A DNA stretch of 64,000 nucleotides. It comes from Synechococcus sp. BIOS-U3-1 (GTDB lineage: Bacteria > Cyanobacteriota > Cyanobacteriia > PCC-6307 > Cyanobiaceae). The translations under genes and the position numbers were made by a program. The notes under the pieces were generated by a model. The model was not told the DNA's origin. It worked only from the letters and a program-made list of their open reading frames with translations, and ran no database searches. Positions 7,005-15,452 of this stretch are shown piece by piece (positions within the stretch are counted from its first letter, which is position 1; each line of letters opens with the position of its first letter). The DNA is taken from the NCBI RefSeq assembly GCF_014279975.1, contig NZ_CP047936.1, forward strand, positions 2,542,001 to 2,606,000. The letters run 5' to 3'.

Positions 7005-9698
7005 TCAGCCCCGAGCGTCTGATTGAAGTGTTGCCCCCAACTCCTGCCTTGCAGCATCCAAGGCTCCATCGAGAGCAGCACCATCACGACCTCCAGCCTG
7101 AGCCAGATTCGGGCGGCCACCACCACCGCCACCGCAGCGCTTGGCGATCCCGCCGATGAACTTGCCCGCTTGCTGGCCGTTGGCGATCACAGCTTTGCCG
7201 AAGGCTGCCACCAGAATCACCTTGCCTTGATCAGCTGGATCCGGTAGTCCACCGATCACCACCGCACCGGCCTCACCCAGCTGATCGCTCAGGTTCTGAG
7301 CAGCGCCTTGCAGACCGCTGCCATCCACACCATCAAGACGCTCAACCAGCAGCTGAAAGTCGCCAACAGCAACCGCCTTGGAGGCCAGGGCCGCTGATTT
7401 GGCAACCGCCAACTCAGCCTGCACAGCCTGCAGCGCCTTGCTCGTGGTCTTCAATTCGTCTTGAAGAGCGCTCACCCTGTCCACGATCTCGCCGGGCTGG
7501 GCTTTGAAGCGCTCTCCCAGCTGCCTGACCACAACATCGCGTTCATTGAGATAGGCGAGCACAGCAGGGCCTGCCACAGCTTCGATGCGACGGATGCCCG
7601 CTGCCACTCCACTTTCGCTGACAATCTTGAACAAACCAATCTCAGCGGTGTTGGCCACATGGGTGCCACCGCAAAGTTCCATCGACACACCAGGCACGTC
7701 GACAACACGCACCACATCGGCGTATTTCTCACCGAACATGGCTACTGCTCCAGCGGCCTTGGCCTTCTCGATCGCCATCTCCTGCACCTGGAGCTCATGG
7801 GCATCGGCGATCCAGCTGTTGATCAGAATCTCAATACGCTCCAGCTCCTCGAAGCTCACTGACCGCGGGCAATGGAAGTCGAAACGCAAACGATCGAAGT
7901 TCACCAGTGATCCGGCCTGACCAATGCCTGGATCCACCACCTGTTTCAAGGCCGACTGCAACAAATGCGTCGCGGTGTGATTGGCCTGGGCACGGCGACG
8001 GCAGGTCCGATCCACACGACCCTGCACGACATCGCCCACCACCAGCGTGCCGCGCTCAACACGGCCGCTGTGCACAAACACACTGCGGTTCCGGCTCACG
8101 GAGTCCACGCTGACAATCAGGCCATCGCCGTCATGGCCTTCACCGGCGAGTGTGCCGCGATCACCCACCTGGCCGCCCCCTTCGCCGTAGAAGGGAGTGG
8201 TGTCCAGCACCACCTGCACAGCATCACCGGCAATGGCTTGTTGAGCGGGGTCCCCATTCACCACAAGTGCCTGCACACTGCTGCTCTGCTCCAGCTGCTC
8301 GTAACCACGGAAATCGGTTTCATCAATCCCTGAGGCCACCTGATCAATGGCGTCCTGCAATGTGAGGTCAATGCTCACAGCAGCGGCTTTGGCGCGCTGA
8401 CGCTGTTGCTGCATCGCCACTTCAAATCCAGCCAGATCAACGGGCAGACCATGCTCTTCGGCAATTTCCTGCGTGAGCTCCAGCGGAAATCCGTAGGTGT
8501 CATAGAGCTCGAAGGCCTGGGCCCCGCTGATCTGCTTGGGCTGAGCTGCCAGCACATCCGCAAGCAGTTTCTCTCCCCGTTCCAGGGTCTCCAGGAACCG
8601 GGCTTCCTCGCGTTGCAGTTCCGCCAGGATCACCTCCTTGCGCTCAATCAACTGAGGATGCACCGCCTGCATCAGTGCAATGGCCGCCTCACCCATGGTC
8701 TTGAGGAACGGCTTGTCGATGCCCAGCAAACGTCCATGCCGCACCACCCGACGCAGCAACCGGCGAAGGATGTAGCCGCGGCCCAGATTGCTTGCCGTGA
8801 CTCCATCGCTGATCAATTGCGTCACGGCGCGACTGTGATCGCCGATCACCTTCAGCGACGTCTGACGCTTGTCATCCAGCGTTTGATAGTCGACATGAGC
8901 CAGATCAGCCGCCGCTTTGATCAGAGGAAAAATCAGATCGGTTTCGTAGTTATTGGGAACCTTCTGCAATATCTGAGCCATACGCTCAAGACCCATCCCC
9001 GTATCGATGTTGCGATTCGCCAGCGGTGTGAGAGTGCCCTCCGCATCGCGATTCGACTGCATGAAAACGAGGTTGTAAAACTCGATGAAACGGTCGTCGT
9101 CTTCAAGGTCAATTCCTTCGTCACCGAGTTCTGGCTTGAAGTCGTAATAGATCTCCGAGCAAGGACCACAGGGTCCTGTTGGGCCTGAAGCCCAGAAGTT
9201 GTCGGCTTCATCCATGCGGATGATCCGCTTTGGATTGACACCGACAACATCACGCCAGATCTGCTCGGCTTCATCATCTTCTCGGAAGACGCTCACCACC
9301 AGATTCTTCGGATCTAAGCCGTAGACGACTGTGCTCAGCTCCCAGGCCCACTCAATCGCCTGTTGCTTGAAATAGTCCCCGAAAGAAAAATTGCCCAGCA
9401 TCTCGAAGAAAGTGTGGTGCCGGGCGGTGCGACCCACGTTTTCGATGTCGTTGGTGCGAATGCACTTCTGGCTGCTGGTCGCACAGGGGGCAGGCCGTTG
9501 CTGCTGTCCGAGAAAGATCGGCTTGAACGGCAACATTCCTGCGATCGTGAGCAGAACCGTGGGGTCCTCGGGCACGAGTGATGCACTGGGCATCCGCCGA
9601 TGACCACGCTGCTCATAGAACGCGAGGAACGCTTCACGGATCTCCGCACCAGTGCGGGGACCAGCTGCTTCGTTTCGCGACGATCGTGCAACAGCCAT
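7005..9698 (-). CDS. alaS: Alanyl-tRNA synthetase
   Basis: Charges tRNA-Ala in the cytoplasm. The protein has the class II catalytic core (motif around HTFFEMLGNFSFGDYFK and the tRNA-Ala-specific RTNDIENVGRTARHHTFF), the editing domain with its HxxxH (NHTATHLL) and CGGTH zinc motifs, and a C-terminal coiled-coil plus Gly-rich C-Ala domain (RCGGGGGGRPNLAQAGG). Length is about 897 aa, normal for the family. I chose the ATG at 9698 (MAVARSSRN) over an upstream start at 9758 because the upstream start would run into the divergent gene beginning at 9734. No frameshift is visible. Confidence 0.97.
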   Translation of the reverse strand: MAVARSSRNEAAGPRTGAEIREAFLAFYEQRGHRRMPSASLVPEDPTVLLTIAGMLPFKPIFLGQQQRPAPCATSSQKCIRTNDIENVGRTARHHTFFEMLGNFSFGDYFKQQAIEWAWELSTVVYGLDPKNLVVSVFREDDEAEQIWRDVVGVNPKRIIRMDEADNFWASGPTGPCGPCSEIYYDFKPELGDEGIDLEDDDRFIEFYNLVFMQSNRDAEGTLTPLANRNIDTGMGLERMAQILQKVPNNYETDLIFPLIKAAADLAHVDYQTLDDKRQTSLKVIGDHSRAVTQLISDGVTASNLGRGYILRRLLRRVVRHGRLLGIDKPFLKTMGEAAIALMQAVHPQLIERKEVILAELQREEARFLETLERGEKLLADVLAAQPKQISGAQAFELYDTYGFPLELTQEIAEEHGLPVDLAGFEVAMQQQRQRAKAAAVSIDLTLQDAIDQVASGIDETDFRGYEQLEQSSSVQALVVNGDPAQQAIAGDAVQVVLDTTPFYGEGGGQVGDRGTLAGEGHDGDGLIVSVDSVSRNRSVFVHSGRVERGTLVVGDVVQGRVDRTCRRRAQANHTATHLLQSALKQVVDPGIGQAGSLVNFDRLRFDFHCPRSVSFEELERIEILINSWIADAHELQVQEMAIEKAKAAGAVAMFGEKYADVVRVVDVPGVSMELCGGTHVANTAEIGLFKIVSESGVAAGIRRIEAVAGPAVLAYLNERDVVVRQLGERFKAQPGEIVDRVSALQDELKTTSKALQAVQAELAVAKSAALASKAVAVGDFQLLVERLDGVDGSGLQGAAQNLSDQLGEAGAVVIGGLPDPADQGKVILVAAFGKAVIANGQQAGKFIGGIAKRCGGGGGGRPNLAQAGGRDGAALDGALDAARQELGATLQSDARG

Positions 9699-9733
9699 GG
9701 CGGATTCGGGCTTGAACAGCAGGTCCTCCCGCC

Positions 9734-10147
9734 ATGATCGCCTTTGAGCTGCCACCAACGTTGGCCGATAGCACCGCCGAGCAGAGTCGCGCAGCGTTGA
9801 GACTGCGCTCCCTGAGCTGGGCCCTGATCGCAGGATTCGCGGCAGGGCTGCTCAGCCTTCCCTTCGGAGTGGATCAGACGGTGCGATCCACCGGATGCGG
9901 ACTGTTCTACGGACTGCTGGCATTCCATCTTGTCCGTGTGGATCCTGAGGACTCACACCTCCAGGCTGGGCTGGTGGGGGCCGTCTGCGGGATACGCAGT
10001 TTGGGCATGTGCTTGCCAGCCCCTTGGGCAGATGCTGATTCCCTGGCATCATTAGGGAAGGATCTCGTTCTGGGGTGGTTGCCGTTGATCGGCAGTTCGC
10101 TCTTGTTACACGGAACCCAACGCATGTTGTCTGCGTCGCGGCCATGA
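9734..10147 (+). CDS. Hypothetical small membrane protein upstream of helicase
   Basis: A 137-residue protein with hydrophobic stretches at about residues 28-48, 54-68, 78-92 and 110-126, consistent with three or four membrane spans. I recognise no family. Its TGA (10145-10147) overlaps the ATG of the SNF2 helicase gene by 4 bp, implying translational coupling. It starts 35 bp from the divergent alaS start. Function unknown. Confidence 0.7.
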   Translation: MIAFELPPTLADSTAEQSRAALRLRSLSWALIAGFAAGLLSLPFGVDQTVRSTGCGLFYGLLAFHLVRVDPEDSHLQAGLVGAVCGIRSLGMCLPAPWADADSLASLGKDLVLGWLPLIGSSLLLHGTQRMLSASRP

Positions 10148-13100
10148 GCCTGCTGCACGCCACCTGGCTTCCGGCCATTCGTACTCCCAGCAGCTCCGGT
10201 CGAGCTGCTCTACTCGTGTGGGCTGACACCTGGCGTGTGGCCGAGCCGATGGGACCAGGCGCCACCCCAGCAATTCATCCCTTCGCCCTCAGCCCCGAGG
10301 AGCTTCGGGCCCTGCTCACGGCTCGTGACCTGCTGCCGGATGGAATCATCGACGCCACGGCCTGTCTCACACTGCCCAGTCGCAGCGTCAAAGCGAAACG
10401 CAAACGCTCTGCCCCAGCCGAAACGCCCTCCGAGGACGATCCGCCGTGGTGCGGTCTACCGCTCCAAGCCGGTGAACCGATTCCAAAAACCACTGAATGG
10501 TGGCCCTGGCAGGTTCAGGGCCTGGCCATCGAACCAATGGCCGCCACCGAGTGGCTGGCCAAGCTGCCGCTTTCAGGTCGTCATCCGGATCTGGCTGATG
10601 AGCTGCGCTGGTGGAGCCACATGCAGCGCTGGGCCCTGAGCCTGGTGGCACGAGGTCGTTGGCTGCCCCAGGTGGAACTGAGCAAAGGAGAGGGCTACCC
10701 CCACCGAGCTCGCTGGGTGCCCCTGCTCAATCGAGAGGAAGACCGTCGCCGCCTGGAGGATCTGGCAGCAGGCCTGCCCCTAGTTGCCACCTGCGCCCTG
10801 CCCTGGCGTGAACCGACCGGCCGACGCAGCAACCGAATGACACGGCTGCGTCCGGAGGCGATGCGAGCGGCCAATCCCGTGGCCTGCTGTCGACCCCGCA
10901 GCGGCCGACTGCGCGTGGCCACCCTGCTGGAAGACCTGCTGGATGCTCAACTGCGCAAAGGTTTCAGCCCTGATCAGGACGGCCTGGACCCACTGCTCTA
11001 CGCCTGGGAAGACGCTCTCAGCTCAGAAACCGGCGTGATCAACCTCAATGATGAGGATGCCGAGCGTCTGGCCACCGCAAGCCACCACTGGCGAGAGGGC
11101 GTGGCCGGCAATGTCGCTCCAGCACGAGCCTGCCTTGAACTGGCCACGCCGTCCGAGGGTGAGGAACTCTGGCCCCTGCGCTTCTTCCTGCAGGCGGAGT
11201 CGGACCCCACACTGAAACTTCCGGCCAGTGCTGCATGGGCTGCAGGCCCCCGGGGTCTTCAGCTGGGAGAGATTCCCGTGGAGCATCCGAGCGAAGTGCT
11301 TCTGGAAGGCATGGGCCGGGCTTTGACGGTGTTCGCACCGATCGAGCGGGGCCTAGAAAGCGCAACACCGGAAGCGATGCAGCTCACCCCTGCCGAAGCC
11401 TTCGTGTTGGTGCGCACGGCAGCACGCCAACTTCGTGATGTGGGAGTGGGAGTCGATCTGCCGCCGAGCCTTTCAGGTGGGCTGGCCAGCCGACTGGGGT
11501 TGGCGATCAAAGCGGAACTCCTCGAACGTTCGCGCGGCTTCACCCTGGGTGAGAGCCTCGACTGGAGCTGGGAACTGATGATCGGCGGCGTGACGCTCAC
11601 CCTGCGCGAACTGGAACGTCTGAGTGGTAAGCGCAGCCCGCTGGTGCGTCACAAGGGAGCATGGATCGAACTTCGGCCCAATGACCTCAAGAACGCTGAA
11701 CGCTTCTGCAGCGCCAATCCAGAGCTCAGCCTCGACGATGCCCTACGGCTGACCGCCACCGAGGGCGACACGCTGATGCGTCTGCCCGTGCACGCCTTCG
11801 ATGCCGGACCCCGGCTTCAGGGGGTCCTTGAGCAGTACCACCAGCAGAAATCACCGGATCCACTGCCAGCACCTGAAGGTTTCTGTGGGCAACTACGGCC
11901 TTATCAGGAACGTGGGCTGGGCTGGCTCGCCTTCCTGCACCGATTCGACCAGGGTGCCTGTCTGGCCGATGACATGGGGCTGGGCAAAACAATCCAGCTC
12001 CTCGCCTTCCTGCAACACCTCAAGGTGGAACAGGAACTGAAAAAACCAGTGCTGCTGGTGCCCCCCACATCAGTGCTGACCAACTGGAAACGGGAGGCAG
12101 CAGCCTTCACGCCTGAGCTCAATGTGCATGAGCACTACGGCCCCAAACGGCCCACCACTCTGGCTGCTCTTAAAAAAACTCTGAAGGATGTTGACCTGGT
12201 TCTCACCAGTTATGGACTGGTGCAGCGGGACATTGAGCTGCTGGAGAGTTTCGACTGGCAGGGAACGGTGATCGACGAGGCGCAGGCCATCAAGAATCCC
12301 TCTGCCAAACAGAGCCAAGCCACGCGCGATCTGGCCCGCACCCACAAGGGCACCCGCTTCCGCATCGCCCTCACCGGTACGCCGGTGGAGAACAGGGTGA
12401 GTGAATTGTGGGCACTGATGGATTTCCTCAACCCCAGAGTTCTGGGTGAGGAGGAATTCTTCCGCCAGCGCTATCGAATGCCAATCGAGCGCTACGGCGA
12501 CATGTCATCTCTGCGTGATCTCAAGTCGCGGGTGGGACCCTTCATCCTCAGGCGCTTGAAGACCGACAAGGCGATCATCTCTGATCTGCCGGAGAAGGTG
12601 GAACTCAGCGAATGGGTCGGGCTCAGCAAGGAACAGAAATCTCTCTATGCCAAGACTGTCGAGGACACCCTTGACGCCATCGCCCGTGCTCCGAGGGGTA
12701 AACGCCACGGACAGGTCCTGGGACTGCTGACCCGCCTCAAACAGATCTGCAACCATCCCGCCCTCGCTCTGAAGGAGAAGGACGCCAGCGAGGATTTCCT
12801 GCAGCGTTCCGCAAAGCTGCAACGGCTCGAAGAGATCCTGGAGGAAGTGATCGAGGCCGGCGACCGCGCTCTGCTCTTTACCCAGTTTGCGGAATGGGGA
12901 ACGTTGCTGAGGGAGTATCTGCAACGTCGCTGGCGCAGCGAGGTGCCCTTCCTCAGCGGCAGCACCAGCAAAACGGAGCGGCAGGCCATGGTCGATCGCT
13001 TTCAGGAAGATCCCCGCGGACCACAGCTATTCCTGCTCTCACTCAAGGCCGGTGGCGTGGGCCTCAACCTCACCCGTGCAAGCCATGTGTTCCACATCGA

Positions 13101-13344
13101 TCGATGGTGGAACCCAGCCGTGGAGAACCAAGCCACAGACAGGGCTTATCGCATCGGACAGACCAACCGGGTGATGGTGCACAAGTTCATCACCAGTGGC
13201 TCGGTGGAAGAAAAGATTGACCGCATGATCCGCGAGAAGTCCAGACTGGCGGAAGACATCGTGGGCTCCGGCGAGGAATGGCTCGGAGGACTCGAAATGG
13301 GCCAGCTCAAGGAGCTGGTGAGCCTTGAAGACAATCCCTCCTGA
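10144..13344 (+). CDS. SNF2/HepA-family DEAD-like helicase
   Basis: A 1066-residue SNF2-type ATPase. The long N-terminal half is the bacterial SNF2-associated region. The ATPase follows, with motif I LADDMGLGKTIQ (about residue 611), motif II DEAQ (about 710), motif III ALTGTP, and the C-terminal motifs FLSLKAGGVGLNL and ATDRAYRIGQ. Such proteins are double-stranded DNA translocases; the Anabaena member HepA affects heterocyst envelope formation, which does not apply to a unicellular marine strain. I chose the ATG at 10144, which overlaps the upstream stop as ATGA; an in-frame start at 10075 would overlap the upstream gene by more than 70 bp. A SWIM-domain gene follows after 4 bp, a pairing also seen in other bacteria. 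Confidence 0.93.
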   Translation: MSLLHATWLPAIRTPSSSGRAALLVWADTWRVAEPMGPGATPAIHPFALSPEELRALLTARDLLPDGIIDATACLTLPSRSVKAKRKRSAPAETPSEDDPPWCGLPLQAGEPIPKTTEWWPWQVQGLAIEPMAATEWLAKLPLSGRHPDLADELRWWSHMQRWALSLVARGRWLPQVELSKGEGYPHRARWVPLLNREEDRRRLEDLAAGLPLVATCALPWREPTGRRSNRMTRLRPEAMRAANPVACCRPRSGRLRVATLLEDLLDAQLRKGFSPDQDGLDPLLYAWEDALSSETGVINLNDEDAERLATASHHWREGVAGNVAPARACLELATPSEGEELWPLRFFLQAESDPTLKLPASAAWAAGPRGLQLGEIPVEHPSEVLLEGMGRALTVFAPIERGLESATPEAMQLTPAEAFVLVRTAARQLRDVGVGVDLPPSLSGGLASRLGLAIKAELLERSRGFTLGESLDWSWELMIGGVTLTLRELERLSGKRSPLVRHKGAWIELRPNDLKNAERFCSANPELSLDDALRLTATEGDTLMRLPVHAFDAGPRLQGVLEQYHQQKSPDPLPAPEGFCGQLRPYQERGLGWLAFLHRFDQGACLADDMGLGKTIQLLAFLQHLKVEQELKKPVLLVPPTSVLTNWKREAAAFTPELNVHEHYGPKRPTTLAALKKTLKDVDLVLTSYGLVQRDIELLESFDWQGTVIDEAQAIKNPSAKQSQATRDLARTHKGTRFRIALTGTPVENRVSELWALMDFLNPRVLGEEEFFRQRYRMPIERYGDMSSLRDLKSRVGPFILRRLKTDKAIISDLPEKVELSEWVGLSKEQKSLYAKTVEDTLDAIARAPRGKRHGQVLGLLTRLKQICNHPALALKEKDASEDFLQRSAKLQRLEEILEEVIEAGDRALLFTQFAEWGTLLREYLQRRWRSEVPFLSGSTSKTERQAMVDRFQEDPRGPQLFLLSLKAGGVGLNLTRASHVFHIDRWWNPAVENQATDRAYRIGQTNRVMVHKFITSGSVEEKIDRMIREKSRLAEDIVGSGEEWLGGLEMGQLKELVSLEDNPS

Positions 13345-13348
13345 CGCA

Positions 13349-14257
13349 ATGACCATCACCCCTAACAGCAGCGGCATCAACACCTCACTGAGTGACGAAG
13401 GGCTCGGGCAACAACCTTGGTGGGTTGAACAGTGGATGGAGCTGATCAACTCCTACCGCTTCAAAAAACGCCTTGAACGGGCCTGGACCTACGCCCGAGA
13501 AGGTCACGTAACGTCAATTCGCTTCGAAGGTCGACGGGTGCATGCCCGTGTTCAGGGAACCGATGAAGACCCTTACAAAGTGAAGCTCTGGCTGGATGTG
13601 CTGAGCGATGAGGACTGGGGCTTCGTACTGGAAGCTCTCACGCAAAAGGCCCGCTGGTCGGCACAGCTCCTGGCTGGAATCATGCCGGCGGACATCGAAC
13701 GAGCCTTTGCAGCCAGTGGCCGCCGGCTGTTCCCCTTCAAGCTGCAGGAGGTGCGCAGTGAATGCAACTGTCCGGACAAGGCCAATCCCTGTAAGCACAT
13801 CAGCGCGGTGTATTTCCTCATGGGAGAACGCTTCAGTGAAGACCCGTTCGTGCTGTTTCAGCTCAGGGGTCGCACACGAACGAAGCTGCTAGAAAACCTC
13901 GCAGAACATCGGCTCAAAGCTCTGCAGGTCAGGGCTGCACAAGCCAAGACTCAGCGCAAATCAAGGCCATCCGCGGATAGCGACGGGTCGAACCCCGACG
14001 ACACCATCACACCGCCGCATCCAGCGGTTCTGGACCCCACGCTCTGGTGGCGTTATGAAGCCAACCTGGACGGAGATCTGGTGGTGATCACCCCAGCAAT
14101 GGAAGGAGACACAGGCCTTGATGCGGCAGGCGATCTTCCCCTGGCTGAGGAGCCACGCTTCCCGGAATCAAGACCTCGCTTTCTGCAGCACCTGCGTGAT
14201 CAAGGTCAGGCTCTTGCGCAGCGAGCCATGCTGGAAGCCATGGCGGCCGGTGGCTGA
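13349..14257 (+). CDS. SWIM zinc-finger protein
   Basis: A 302-residue protein with a SWIM zinc finger, CxCx(n)CxH, at about residues 139-150 (CNCPDKANPCKH). SWIM domains bind DNA or proteins and occur beside SNF2 ATPases in bacteria. The N-terminal part (WWVEQWMELINSYRFKKRLERAW) is typical of the group. The ATG at 13349 lies 4 bp after the helicase stop; an upstream start at 13325 would overlap that gene. The pair probably forms one DNA-remodelling unit. The C-terminal 100 residues are low in recognisable features. Confidence 0.88.
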   Translation: MTITPNSSGINTSLSDEGLGQQPWWVEQWMELINSYRFKKRLERAWTYAREGHVTSIRFEGRRVHARVQGTDEDPYKVKLWLDVLSDEDWGFVLEALTQKARWSAQLLAGIMPADIERAFAASGRRLFPFKLQEVRSECNCPDKANPCKHISAVYFLMGERFSEDPFVLFQLRGRTRTKLLENLAEHRLKALQVRAAQAKTQRKSRPSADSDGSNPDDTITPPHPAVLDPTLWWRYEANLDGDLVVITPAMEGDTGLDAAGDLPLAEEPRFPESRPRFLQHLRDQGQALAQRAMLEAMAAGG

Positions 14258-14708
14258 ATCAGCGCCCTGGCAAACGCGTCAATCCCAGTGCCTGTCCTCC
14301 AGGCTGATGCTCTCTCACCAAAGGGCCTTTAGGCGGCCGCTGCTGACCAGTGGAGACCAGGCAACGGACCTGTTCAGCAGCGCCATCGCTGTACTCGCTC
14401 ATGACAACAGCCGTGATCCCCTCCTGATTTATGCCAATGCCACCGCTCTGCGTCTCTGGGAGCGGTCTTGGCAACAGATGATTGGCATGCCCTCCCGTTA
14501 CACGGCCGAGGAAGGAGCGCGTGAGCAACGAGCTTCTGCCCTTCAACGGGCGCAGAGTGAGGATGCTTTCGAGGGCTATAGCGGCGTGCGGGTGTCACGA
14601 ACCGGTCAACGATTCATGATCAACAACGCAAGAATCTGGACCCTCTGGGATGACAAAGGACGCCACTGCGGGCAAGCGGCAGCGTTTTCCAATTGGTATT
14701 GGCTCTGA
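14250..14708 (+). CDS. MEKHLA-domain protein
   Basis: About 152 residues matching the MEKHLA domain, a PAS-like fold: AVLAHDNSRDPLLIYANATALRLWE, then IGMPSRYTAEE, YSGVRVSRTGQRF and GQAAAFSNW. A GTG at 14250 is the likely start and overlaps the stop of the SWIM gene (14255-14257), so it is probably translationally coupled to the helicase operon. In plants this domain sits at the C-terminus of HD-ZIP III regulators; in cyanobacteria it occurs alone and may sense light, redox or a small ligand (inference). The next gene is a small heat-shock protein 175 bp away. Confidence 0.82.
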   Translation: MAESAPWQTRQSQCLSSRLMLSHQRAFRRPLLTSGDQATDLFSSAIAVLAHDNSRDPLLIYANATALRLWERSWQQMIGMPSRYTAEEGAREQRASALQRAQSEDAFEGYSGVRVSRTGQRFMINNARIWTLWDDKGRHCGQAAAFSNWYWL

Positions 14709-14724
14709 GTGACCTGCGGTGATG

Positions 14725-14776
14725 TTCGGTTGTTGCGACAAAGCTTTCGTAACAACCGAATCCGGTGGTCTAGACC
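14725..14776. promoter_or_regulatory. Cluster of dyads upstream of the small heat-shock gene
   Basis: Two inverted repeats lie in tandem. The first has perfect 10-bp arms TTCGGTTGTT (14725-14734) and AACAACCGAA (14751-14760), with a further self-complementary AAAGCTTT in the centre. The second is the perfect palindrome GGTCTAGACC (14767-14776). Related CGGTTGT half-sites recur just downstream near 14790. There is no T-run, so it is a poor intrinsic terminator; an operator for hsp20 or an RNA structure is more likely. It is not CIRCE, whose consensus differs. Confidence 0.5.
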
Positions 14777-14840
14777 GAACAGAATTGGGCGGTTGTCCCC
14801 CTGCTCAGAGTCAATCAGACCGCACATATTGGCGTTGTGG

Positions 14841-14877
14841 GTGATGTCAACACCCCATCAACATCACTCTTCAGGAG
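14841..14877 (+). promoter_or_regulatory. 5'-leader hairpin and Shine-Dalgarno site of the heat-shock gene
   Basis: Arms GTGATGT (14841-14847) and ACATCAC (14861-14867) can form a 7-bp stem ending 5 bases before the strong ribosome-binding site AGGAG (14873-14877). A competing stem GGGTG/CACCC is possible (14839-14843 with 14851-14855). The hairpin does not itself cover the AGGAG. A temperature-responsive leader is known for hsp17 in Synechocystis; similarity of function here is speculation. Confidence 0.35.
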
Positions 14878-14883
14878 TTACCC

Positions 14884-15297
14884 ATGATCACCCTTCGTCA
14901 ATCACCGTTTGATCTGTTTGAACGTCTCGACCAGCAACTTTCACAGGTCGAACGTGTGCCAGCCGCTGAAATTTACGAAACGGAGAATCACTACTCCATT
15001 CACCTGGAACTGCCCGGGGTGGTTCACGACAGCATCGACGTGAAAGCCAGCGACCGCAGTCTCAGCGTCAGCGCTGAGCGTCTGAATCCTCAGGCCAATG
15101 CAGCCGGTGAGGCCGAGGCGTCGGCAGATCACACCCTGCTCAGCGAGTTTCGCTACGGCAACTGGAGTCGCAGTTTTCGCTTCGCCCATTCTCTCGACCG
15201 CGATGCGCTGCGTGCCAGCTACCGCGACGGCATCCTCACCATCGAGGCTCCCAAAACGGACAACCGCACCACCGTGTCGGTGAAGGTGGAAAGCTGA
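14884..15297 (+). CDS. hspA: Small heat-shock protein, Hsp20/alpha-crystallin family
   Basis: A 137-residue ATP-independent holdase chaperone that binds unfolding proteins in the cytoplasm and at thylakoids. The alpha-crystallin domain spans about residues 27-125, starting PAAEIYETENHYSIHLELPGV and ending in the typical A-x-x-x-x-G-I-L-T-I motif (ASYRDGILTIEAPK). A strong AGGAG precedes the ATG. An intrinsic terminator follows 39 bp after the stop, so it is probably a single-gene unit. Length is normal for a cyanobacterial HspA-type protein. Confidence 0.95.
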   Translation: MITLRQSPFDLFERLDQQLSQVERVPAAEIYETENHYSIHLELPGVVHDSIDVKASDRSLSVSAERLNPQANAAGEAEASADHTLLSEFRYGNWSRSFRFAHSLDRDALRASYRDGILTIEAPKTDNRTTVSVKVES

Positions 15298-15335
15298 GAG
15301 CAGCGCATTGAGCCTCAACCAAAAGAGAACGGTTC

Positions 15336-15365
15336 AGCCCTCTGCCAACGCAGGGGGCTTTTTTT
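15336..15365 (+). terminator. Rho-independent terminator after hspA
   Basis: A 10-bp stem AGCCCTCTGC / GCAGGGGGCT (one G-U pair) with a CAAC loop is followed by a run of seven T. This is a textbook intrinsic terminator closing the heat-shock transcript and separating it from the TRAP operon. Confidence 0.93.
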
Positions 15366-15452
15366 GATTGCGAAACCAGGATCAAACCCGGAGCAATCGA
15401 TAATCTTGCCCAGACAGCGTCGTCTCCCAGGCGACCTACCCAGGAGCACGTC

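Noticed and set aside
8406-9188. 260-codon plus-strand ORF opposite alaS
   Set aside because: It is fully antisense to the catalytic region of alaS, has no recognisable domain, and its residues reflect alaS codon bias.
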